Shown one piece after another: positions 1 through 5,316 of a stretch of 13,010 bases of DNA (positions are counted from its first letter, which is position 1; every line of letters begins with the position of its first letter). The notes under the pieces were generated by a model. It did no database searches and had not been told where the DNA came from. It saw only the letters and a program-made list of their open reading frames with translations. Source of the DNA: Candidatus Zixiibacteriota bacterium (lineage in GTDB: Bacteria; Zixibacteria; MSB-5A5; GN15; JAAZOE01). Both the position numbers and the translations under genes were made by a program. The stretch covers positions 1 through 13,010 of the forward strand of contig JAQVRW010000042.1 in the NCBI GenBank assembly GCA_028700875.1, given 5' to 3'.

Positions 1-110
1 AAGCCAAGATGGTCGCCATTGCCGCCTGCATGCGAAAGCTCCTGCTTATCACTCAGGCCATGCTCAAACACCAAACACCCTTTAACCCGGAGCTAAAACC
101 CTTGACCTAA
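1..110 (+). CDS. IS110-family transposase, C-terminal end (truncated by window edge)
   Basis: Only the last 36 codons are visible, in frame from base 3 to a TAA at 108-110. The peptide contains the block AACMRKLLLITQAMLK followed by QTPFNP. This matches the conserved C-terminal tail of IS110/IS1111/IS116-type DEDD transposases, where a 'MRKLL..i..aMLk..tpw' pattern closes the Transposase_20 domain. These enzymes carry out site-specific insertion guided by an element-encoded bridge or seek RNA. The catalytic DEDD domain and the Transposase_20 core lie outside the window, so intactness cannot be judged. Family assignment rests on this short tail only. Confidence 0.72.
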   Translation, partial: AKMVAIAACMRKLLLITQAMLKHQTPFNPELKPLT

Positions 111-145
111 GACACGGTATCTACGGGACTGACGGAAAAAATCAA

Positions 146-210
146 AGGCGTCAGGGAGGGGTTCCTGACGCCTCGAGAAAGGGCGGAGACCGCGATGGGT
201 CTTCGCCCTT
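146..210. other. Two adjacent strong stem-loops downstream of the IS110 transposase
   Basis: Stem 1 pairs AGGCGTCAGG (146-155) with CCTGACGCCT (164-173) around an 8-nt loop. Stem 2 pairs 179-191 with 198-210: 13 pairs, one of them a G-U, with outer arm AAGGGCG/CGCCCTT and a GCGATG loop. Neither is followed by a T-run on the + strand, so they are not ordinary intrinsic terminators. They lie 36 bp after the transposase stop. In the IS1111 branch of IS110 elements the guide RNA is encoded downstream of the transposase, so these could belong to such a non-coding end. That is inference; the element boundary is not visible. Confidence 0.5.
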
Positions 211-223
211 CAAAATCATGATT

Positions 224-480
224 GCCTGGCTACTTCTCCGAAGGTAAGGCCATTTCTGAAAAGCATGGTCACATCTGCGAAGTCATACCATTGCCATGAA
301 GGCTTGGTCACCTCTGCAGAAGTATGGTCACTTCTGCGAAGTCATAACCAATGCATAAAGGCTTGGTTGCTTCCGCAAAGGTATGGCTACTTTATCGAAA
401 GTATGGCTCCTTCATCTAAAGTATGGCTGCTTCATCGAAGGCATAGCTGCTTCTACAAAAGTATGGCTACTTCTGCGTCG
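224..480. repeat. Degenerate 20-bp tandem repeat array, about 13 units
   Basis: Units share the pattern GTATGGCTACTTCTGCGAAG. The six units starting at 361, 381, 401, 421, 441 and 461 are exactly 20 bp. Earlier units start at 224, 244, 263, 282, 302, 322 and 341 and are 19-20 bp. A higher-order repeat is visible: the 59-bp block 263-321 is echoed at 322-380, including the diverged GTCATA-type unit in both copies. The period is not a multiple of three, so this is not a protein repeat, and there are no unique spacers. The array is visibly richer in A/T than its surroundings. The last unit (461-480) overlaps the 3' end of the cytochrome gene. Confidence 0.85.
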
Positions 481-991
481 GCGTCGGTGTCGTCGTAGTC
501 GGGAACCGCTCGTGACCGGCGGCCGGACTCTTCACCGCGGTGGCATAATCGAACGGTTTGTAATTCGGATTGCCCTCTTTCTTGTGGCAGGTCATGCAGA
601 CCGGCTCTTTCGGTTCCAGCATACCGGCGGCCATGGCCGCTTTCTTGTCCTTCATCACTTCCTTGGACTTGTAGTCGGCGCCGGCGCCATGACAAGCCTC
701 GCACTGCACCCCTTCAAGCATCGTGCCATCGGCCAGTTTGCCGGTGGTATGGCAGACGTTGCACTTGGGATCCTTCTGCTGTTCCGCGTTCAGGACGCTG
801 AAGGTCTTGGCCTTCTTGGTGGCCTCCCAGGATTTGTATTCCTTGATGTGGCACATCTTGCATTTGGCCGCGCCGACATATTCATGCTTCTTCTCGACCT
901 TCGGCGCCGGCGCCTTGTCCTGCGCGAAGCCGATCGATACGAACGCCAACGTCACGATCAGCGTCAGGACCAGCGTCAAACCCTTTTTCAT
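467..991 (-). CDS. Secreted tetraheme c-type cytochrome (cytochrome c554-like)
   Basis: This 174-residue protein has a Sec signal peptide (KK, then a hydrophobic run, cleavage near A23-Q24). Four CXXCH heme-attachment motifs lie at residues 44-48, 77-81, 97-101 and 132-136. The stretch YVGAAKCKMCH..EYKSWE resembles the first heme block of the cytochrome c554/multiheme family, which carries electrons in the periplasm. Outside the heme motifs only two His (H36, H160) are available as distal ligands. The C-terminus is a Thr/Pro-rich tail (TTTTPTPTQK) whose stop codon lies in the 20-bp repeat. The ATG is preceded by GGAGGA at 1001-1006, with 9 nt spacing. No oxidoreductase partner is adjacent; the exact electron-transfer role is unknown. 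Confidence 0.9.
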   Translation of the reverse strand: MKKGLTLVLTLIVTLAFVSIGFAQDKAPAPKVEKKHEYVGAAKCKMCHIKEYKSWEATKKAKTFSVLNAEQQKDPKCNVCHTTGKLADGTMLEGVQCEACHGAGADYKSKEVMKDKKAAMAAGMLEPKEPVCMTCHKKEGNPNYKPFDYATAVKSPAAGHERFPTTTTPTPTQK

Positions 992-1100
992 CCTGCTGTC
1001 TCCTCCATCAGGTATTGTTGCGCGTCAATTTTCCATATCTTTATACGTTATACAACCTATCCGATGATTGATTCCTTAGACAGGCGTAAATTAGAGATAA

Positions 1101-1129
1101 ATATTGTCTGATTTTTCCGCGGCAGTCAA
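1101..1129 (-). promoter_or_regulatory. Candidate promoter of the cytochrome gene
   Basis: On the minus strand TTGACT (1124-1129) is separated by 17 bp from CAATAT (1101-1106). This would start transcription near 1094 and give a leader of about 100 nt ahead of the ATG at 991. The -10 is poor (3 of 6), so this is tentative. The rest of the 992-1230 gap is A/T-rich and shows no gene. Confidence 0.4.
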
Positions 1130-1237
1130 GCCTTTTGTTCGCTTTTTTCGCAATTCCTTATATAACAACGAGATAGTGGATTCGCCGGAACGATGATTCA
1201 GGCGACAAAAAACGCCTGTTCTTCGAAAATTTCCATG

Positions 1238-1273
1238 AAAAACCCCCGAGGCCGGCAATCCGGAACGGGGGTT
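1238..1273 (-). terminator. Rho-independent terminator of the epimerase gene
   Basis: Read on the minus strand, AACCCCCG (1273-1266) pairs with CGGGGGTT (1248-1241). An inner CCGG/CCGG pairing closes an ATTG loop, and the stem runs into a T-run (A1238-A1242 on the + strand). It lies 30 bp past the epimerase stop codon. Confidence 0.85.
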
Positions 1274-1302
1274 AGTGTTTGTTCACTATGTTGTTCTGTC
1301 GA

Positions 1303-2268
1303 TCAGGTATGAATTCCGCCCACGGGGGTGGTATCGGCGAAAACGTGCATGAACCAAGACGTGGTCTCCCTCAGGCCGGATTTGAAATCGAAATCGACGC
1401 TGTACCCGAGATCGGCCTTGGCGGCTTCGATATCGGCCAGGGAGTGGCGGATGTCGCCCGGGCGAGGATCGACAAACCGGGTGGTCGTGACCCGGCCAAG
1501 AATCTGTTGGACCAACTCCAGCGTTTGGTTGAGCGTGAACCGTTCGCCGCAGGCGATATTGAATACTTTTCCCGGAGCATTGGGGGCCGTGCAGGCTTTG
1601 AGGTTGGCCGAGACGGCGTTGCCGATAAAGGTGAAATCGCGCGACTGTTCGCCATCGCCATAGATCACCGGCTGCTGGCCCACGAGGACGGCCTTGATGA
1701 AGCGGGGGATCACCGCCGAGTACTGGCTGTTGGGATCTTGACGAGGCCCGAAGATATTGAAATAGCGCAGTCCCACCGTCTCCAAACCATAGAGGCGATG
1801 ATAGGCGCGAGAGTATCCTTCACAGGCCAGTTTGGTGACGGCATAGGGGGACAGCGGGTCGAGTTTCATCGTTTCGATTTTGGGCAGGGTGGGGGATTCG
1901 CCGTAGACCGAAGACGAACTGGCATAGACCACCCGTTTGACCCCCGCTTGACGGGCGGCTTCGAGGACATTCAGGGTGCCGTCGATGTTGACCGCATTGG
2001 AGGTCAGCGGATTCTTGACCGACCGGACCACCGACGGCAACGCCGCCTGATGAAGAACGTAGTCGATCTCCGCCATGGCCTCGGATACCGTCCAGAAGTC
2101 GCGGATGTCGCCTTCGACCAGCTCGACCTGGCCCCGTAGCGGTTCGATGTTCTCCCGCCGGCCGGTGGAGAAGTTGTCCAGAATCCGGACCTGTTCGCCG
2201 CGCTTGACCAGTTCTAAAGCAATATTGGAGCCGATAAACCCGGCTCCGCCCGTGATCAGGTATTTCAT
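1303..2268 (-). CDS. NAD-dependent UDP-sugar 4-epimerase (extended SDR)
   Basis: A 321-residue extended short-chain dehydrogenase/reductase. It has the N-terminal NAD-binding loop GGAGFIG (7-13), a Ser-rich catalytic segment SSSSVYG (117-123), the YxxxK dyad Y142/K146, and the substrate-side block RYFNIFGPRQDP (168-179). These are hallmarks of the GalE/WbpP group, which interconverts UDP-Glc/UDP-Gal or the N-acetyl forms through a 4-keto intermediate in the cytosol. The FNIFGPRQDP pattern leans towards the WbpP/TviC (UDP-GlcNAc/GalNAc) type, but the substrate cannot be fixed by eye. It has its own terminator and a candidate promoter, so it is probably monocistronic. It would supply precursors for surface polysaccharide, consistent with other genes in the window. 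Confidence 0.9.
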   Translation of the reverse strand: MKYLITGGAGFIGSNIALELVKRGEQVRILDNFSTGRRENIEPLRGQVELVEGDIRDFWTVSEAMAEIDYVLHQAALPSVVRSVKNPLTSNAVNIDGTLNVLEAARQAGVKRVVYASSSSVYGESPTLPKIETMKLDPLSPYAVTKLACEGYSRAYHRLYGLETVGLRYFNIFGPRQDPNSQYSAVIPRFIKAVLVGQQPVIYGDGEQSRDFTFIGNAVSANLKACTAPNAPGKVFNIACGERFTLNQTLELVQQILGRVTTTRFVDPRPGDIRHSLADIEAAKADLGYSVDFDFKSGLRETTSWFMHVFADTTPVGGIHT

Positions 2269-2393
2269 AATTTTCGCCGTCCTACGGAGTACACTCCACG
2301 GTTGTTTTTACTAGTATCGGCCTACAGAGACAAATGAATTACCGCCTGAAGCCCGAAATCGTTTGACTATCAATCGGTTTTTTCCGCGGCCTA

Positions 2394-2422
2394 CTCTTAA
2401 CCATTTCCGGCGCGGCTGTCAA
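2394..2422 (-). promoter_or_regulatory. Candidate promoter of the epimerase gene
   Basis: On the minus strand a perfect TTGACA (2417-2422) and a 17-bp spacer precede TAAGAG (2394-2399). This gives a leader of about 120 nt before the ATG at 2268. The layout closely matches the clearer promoter at 8890-8918 (TTGACA, 17 bp, TAAGAT). Confidence 0.5.
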
Positions 2423-2478
2423 GTGATCGGGCAAAAGAAAGCGCTGATAAGACTGCCGGCCCGTCACGTGCCTTTTTT

Positions 2479-3555
2479 TCATTTCCCGTCGGGGAGGGCC
2501 GGTTTCAGGGGCGACGGAAGGTATCCTTGATCATCGAGGAAACGGAAAATCTCCTGGGCGGCCAGGACGTGGCCGCGGATGTTGTAATGGAAAGGATCCT
2601 GTTTGACGTTGTCGAAGAGATCGGAACGGCGGTCGAAAATGGCGGCCAAGTCCACCAGCCCGGTGGTGAAAGAGGCGGCCGTTTCGCGGATGGCGTCGTT
2701 GTAATACCGATGGAGTTCGTGCATGACCGATTGCTTGCTTATTCCGTAGTACCGCTCCATCGAGGGGATGGGGGAGGTCATGAGGACCACCCGGGTGCTG
2801 TCCTGACGGGCGGCGCGGATGATTTCGGCCAGGTTGGCTTTAAAATCATCGAGTTCGACCCGGGACAAAATGTTTCTATTTGTGTCCCAATTCGGGGAGG
2901 GGAGGATTGAAAAGATGCCCTGTTTGAACACCCGATAAAAGCGGAAACGGTCCAGCAGATTTTGCAGGCTGATAATTACCCTGGGGGGCATTTTGATCTC
3001 TTTGTCGGGCCGGTTGTTGGCGGCCAGCCATTGATCGTTCCAGGCGAAGGTGACCAGCAGGATATCCGGCTTATAGGGCTCGACATATCGGCTGAAGTTT
3101 CGCGCCCCCTGGAAGGATGTATATCCGGGAACGGAGAAATTGTACACTTCCGTCTGTGGTATCCCGGCCCGAACCATCAGCGTGTGCAACCGTCCGGCGA
3201 AGGAGCCCTCCTCGGTCACGCCCCAGCCGAAAGAGCAGGAGTTTCCCAATACGGCGATCCGAAACCCGTTCTTGACCGGGTGAAAATCCTCACCCCGGAA
3301 CCCCTGCCGGTTGATCCGGTAGGTTTTCCCCTCGAAGAACTCGGAGGTGATGGTTTGGCCGGAGCGGAAACGCCAGAAGAGGTCCTTATCTTTGAGGAAG
3401 ACCTCGGGGAAATCCCAGGCGCGGTTGACGGTGAAATCGTATCCGCGAGGATGGGGGTTGGTGCTGGTCAGGTGCAGGCCGGTTTCCAGAATGGCCAGGA
3501 AGACGATGATGGAGGCCAGCGACCAGACGATATGTTTGACAGTTTTTGCCCACAT
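2479..3555 (-). CDS. Membrane-anchored SGNH/GDSL hydrolase (SxtL-like)
   Basis: A 358-residue protein with an N-terminal membrane anchor (about residues 8-27) and an exported SGNH esterase-type domain. The blocks are in order: nucleophile block AVLGNSCSFGWGV with S106 (GNS in place of GDS), Gly block NFSVPGYTS with G144, Asn block FAWND with N173, and the D320-x-x-H323 pair in DPFHYNIRGH. Such enzymes add or remove acyl groups on sugars or small molecules. It lies 62 bp downstream of the DUF5989-like peptide, an arrangement resembling sxtK-sxtL of saxitoxin clusters and related polysaccharide or secondary-metabolite loci. The substrate is unknown. In-frame stop codons just upstream support the ATG at 3555; no strong Shine-Dalgarno is seen. 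No clear terminator follows. Confidence 0.85.
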   Translation of the reverse strand: MWAKTVKHIVWSLASIIVFLAILETGLHLTSTNPHPRGYDFTVNRAWDFPEVFLKDKDLFWRFRSGQTITSEFFEGKTYRINRQGFRGEDFHPVKNGFRIAVLGNSCSFGWGVTEEGSFAGRLHTLMVRAGIPQTEVYNFSVPGYTSFQGARNFSRYVEPYKPDILLVTFAWNDQWLAANNRPDKEIKMPPRVIISLQNLLDRFRFYRVFKQGIFSILPSPNWDTNRNILSRVELDDFKANLAEIIRAARQDSTRVVLMTSPIPSMERYYGISKQSVMHELHRYYNDAIRETAASFTTGLVDLAAIFDRRSDLFDNVKQDPFHYNIRGHVLAAQEIFRFLDDQGYLPSPLKPALPDGK

Positions 3556-3617
3556 GCAGATGGCTTACGGCGCGATGGTTTCCGGGAGAAACCGCCCCCC
3601 GCTCCCGTAACCGATGG

Positions 3618-3797
3618 TTAAAACACGGTATAGATGAACGGAGCCAGTGCCGAGCCTTCGGCGAGAACGATAAACAGCGACAGCAGCAGCAGAAAAACCA
3701 AAATCGGCACCAACCAGAACCGCTTCCGATACCGGATAAAGTACCACAGGTCCTGCAGGACCCTCAGGCGGTCGTCAATCTCCGTTCGGACTCCCAT
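3618..3797 (-). CDS. DUF5989-family small membrane protein (SxtK-like)
   Basis: A 59-residue protein. It starts MGVRTEIDDRLRVLQDLWYF, continues with a basic IRYRKRFWLVP segment, one transmembrane helix (about residues 28-46), and ends EGSALAPFIYTVF. This layout (amphipathic start, 'F.. RKRFWL.P' entry into one helix, 'GSA.APFIYT.F' end) is the signature I know for DUF5989 peptides, usually 50-60 residues and encoded beside SxtJ, SGNH hydrolases and carbamoyltransferases. An in-frame TGA 15 bp upstream fixes the ATG at 3797 as the first good start. There is no Shine-Dalgarno; a promoter-like -10 sits 6 bp ahead of the ATG. The function is unknown; it may scaffold or chaperone the neighbouring transferase or hydrolase at the membrane. 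Confidence 0.8.
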   Translation of the reverse strand: MGVRTEIDDRLRVLQDLWYFIRYRKRFWLVPILVFLLLLSLFIVLAEGSALAPFIYTVF

Positions 3798-3803
3798 GGC
3801 GGC

Positions 3804-3831
3804 AATATATCATTCTTAAAGCGCCGTTCAA
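3804..3831 (-). promoter_or_regulatory. Candidate promoter of the DUF5989-SGNH pair
   Basis: On the minus strand TTGAAC (3826-3831) and a 16-bp spacer precede TATATT (3804-3809). Only 6 nt separate the -10 from the ATG at 3797, so transcripts would begin at or next to the start codon (leaderless). Confidence 0.45.
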
Positions 3832-3910
3832 GATAAATCGCGTTTTTCGTCGGCCGATGGATCGAAATATCCGGCCGGCTCCGGCCCAGCGAGAAAAACC
3901 GGGAGTACGG

Positions 3911-3939
3911 TTGCGTTGAGCCGGCGATTCCGATATACT
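3911..3939 (+). promoter_or_regulatory. Candidate promoter of the small secreted protein gene
   Basis: TTGCGT (3911-3916), a 17-bp spacer and TATACT (3934-3939, 5 of 6) give a predicted start near 3946 and a 40-nt leader. It is divergent to the DUF5989 promoter, with about 80 bp between the two -35 elements. Confidence 0.5.
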
Positions 3940-3985
3940 CCCGATATCAAAGCATAATAACCGAAAACTGACCAAAGGAAGTCAT

Positions 3986-4381
3986 ATGACCATTGCCGCG
4001 CCTGGCAGCTTGCGGGGAATGCTGTTTATTTTTTGTCTGCTTTTCCTGGCCGTCTCCGTGACGGGGGAAACCGCCGTCTTCCCGATTTGTAATGAAATAT
4101 CGTTCTATCACAACGTTGACGACGCCGGGGAGTCCCGAGGGCGGACGCTTCAGATAGTATCGATCAATGCCTTTCATTGCCTGACCGATTTCTCCATCGA
4201 GGTGACCGGGGATTTCAATTGGGATTACGACCTGTACGAGAAGCACGACTATTACATGGAGCTTTCGCTGGTCAAACCGGTGTACAAGGCGATCTCGGTG
4301 AATTACCAGCGCATCTATGGGACATTCGTCCCGGAACCGATCAATCAGTTCGGGGTTCGGCTGTCGTTGTTCAGGCAGTAG
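3986..4381 (+). CDS. Small secreted protein of unknown function
   Basis: A 131-residue protein I do not recognise. It begins with a signal peptide (hydrophobic run LFIFCLLFLAVSV, likely cleavage near residue 27). The mature part has two Cys (C35, C64) that could form a disulfide. From residue 60 on, alternating polar and hydrophobic strands with many aromatics (FSIEVTGDFNWDYD, YYMELSL, AISVNYQ, FGVRLSLF) suggest a beta-rich fold, periplasmic or outer-membrane associated. The ATG is supported by AAAGGAAG at 3974-3981 and by a candidate promoter upstream. It stands alone on the + strand between minus-strand genes and converges on the MBL gene. Confidence 0.7.
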   Translation: MTIAAPGSLRGMLFIFCLLFLAVSVTGETAVFPICNEISFYHNVDDAGESRGRTLQIVSINAFHCLTDFSIEVTGDFNWDYDLYEKHDYYMELSLVKPVYKAISVNYQRIYGTFVPEPINQFGVRLSLFRQ

Positions 4382-4414
4382 GTAAGCCGGGGTATCGGCG
4401 TGATGAATGACAGG

Positions 4415-4444
4415 TATGCCGCCCCGCCACGGCGGGGCGGCATA
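4415..4444. terminator. Perfect 30-bp palindrome between convergent genes (terminator-like)
   Basis: TATGCCGCCCCGCC (4415-4428) is the exact complement of 4431-4444, leaving AC at the centre. This makes a very stable hairpin 33 bp after the + gene and 9 bp after the minus-strand MBL stop. Neither side has a T-run, so it is not a classical intrinsic terminator. It could still block or pause polymerase from both directions or protect the 3' ends. Confidence 0.55.
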
Positions 4445-4453
4445 GATATTCGA

Positions 4454-5209
4454 TTAGATATCCGCTTCCAGTTTACGGATGGCCTCGATGTAGCGGTCGA
4501 TGTCGTCGTCGATGATCGGTCCCTGTTGGGGACAGATTCGCTCCGGCGCCAACCGTTCGATCTTGTTCAGGGCGCACAGAAGGGCTTTCTTAGACGCCGC
4601 GGCGCCCGACACCGGCGGGATCAACGACTGCCAGCTCAGGGGGGGGGCGAAGAGATTCCAGTCACCCGGAATGAAACCGAACAGATTGCCCGAGAAGATG
4701 GTCTTGGTGCGGCCGTCATAGAAAAAGCCCGATCCGATCATGGGCAGATCGGGGGTGGCGTAGAAATCGATGGTCCGGCCGGATTTGAGGATGATGCTGT
4801 CGCCGTTGTCCAGGGGGACGATCGGGCTGGTGCAGCCGTAATGGCGGACCGATTCGACGGCGGCGGTCGGGGCGTAGATGCGGACGGTGCGTCCGGCGCG
4901 TTTTTCCGCCTGGGGCAGCGCGGCGCATCGCTGGGGGTCATTATGATGGACGACGATGTAGTGTATTCGTTCGGGCGGGATGAGGGAATCGACCTTGCCG
5001 CAGACCAGTTGATGATGCTGACGGGCGCAGGAGCCGGGATTGATCAGCACGGCCTCGTCATCGTCCATTAAAAGGTATGGATTCTGCGACTGGCCCGATG
5101 TTTCATCTATGCAGCCGACCCACCAGATTCCGGGCGCGACCGGGTGCGGTTTTTCCGTTTCGTATTTTTTTCTCTCGACCAGCGAAATGGGCGTCTGGGC
5201 GGTTTCCAT
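4454..5209 (-). CDS. Metallo-beta-lactamase-fold protein of flavodiiron/ODP type with lost metal ligands
   Basis: A 251-residue protein resembling the beta-lactamase-like half of flavodiiron proteins and ODP sensors. It has GIWWVGCID...NPYLL near the start, VLINPGS (55-60), IVVHHNDPQRCAAL (85-98), FYATPDLPMIGSGFFYDG (149-166), IFSGNLFG (171-178) and ICPQQGPII (225-233). In active relatives the ligands read HxExD, His, Asp, His. Here only H89 and D91 remain; the others align to Q93, M157, N175 and Q229. There is no flavodoxin domain. It is therefore probably not a diiron O2/NO reductase and more likely a binding or structural protein. A good ribosome site (AGGAGA, 5214-5219, 4 nt spacing) and a promoter candidate support its expression. 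Confidence 0.8.
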   Translation of the reverse strand: METAQTPISLVERKKYETEKPHPVAPGIWWVGCIDETSGQSQNPYLLMDDDEAVLINPGSCARQHHQLVCGKVDSLIPPERIHYIVVHHNDPQRCAALPQAEKRAGRTVRIYAPTAAVESVRHYGCTSPIVPLDNGDSIILKSGRTIDFYATPDLPMIGSGFFYDGRTKTIFSGNLFGFIPGDWNLFAPPLSWQSLIPPVSGAAASKKALLCALNKIERLAPERICPQQGPIIDDDIDRYIEAIRKLEADI

Positions 5210-5241
5210 AACATCTCCTGGGTTAAACCGACTATGTTTTG

Positions 5242-5269
5242 ATTATCGGTCAAAAAAATCGAAGGTTAA
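5242..5269 (-). promoter_or_regulatory. Candidate promoter of the MBL-fold gene
   Basis: On the minus strand TTAACC (5264-5269) and a 16-bp spacer precede GATAAT (5242-5247, 5 of 6). The predicted start near 5235 leaves a 25-nt leader with the ribosome site, which suggests the gene is transcribed separately from the PDZ gene 107 bp upstream. Confidence 0.45.
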
Positions 5270-5316
5270 CGAGGCAATGATGATTGGACGGCCGGAGGCG
5301 GGGATGATTTTTGGCG

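Noticed and set aside
224..480. CRISPR array
   Set aside because: The 20-bp units follow each other directly with no unique spacers, and units are degenerate.
265..498. Repeat-encoded + strand protein
   Set aside because: The repeat period (20/19 bp) is not a multiple of three, so the frame shifts from unit to unit; there is no ribosome site. It is an accidental open frame.
1199..1218. CAGGCG/CGCCTG hairpin as a second terminator
   Set aside because: Only 6 bp, no T-run after the stem on either strand, and a convincing terminator already lies at 1238-1273.
1279..2139. + strand open frame opposite the epimerase
   Set aside because: The minus strand carries all the SDR motifs; the + frame has a typical antisense composition and no motif.
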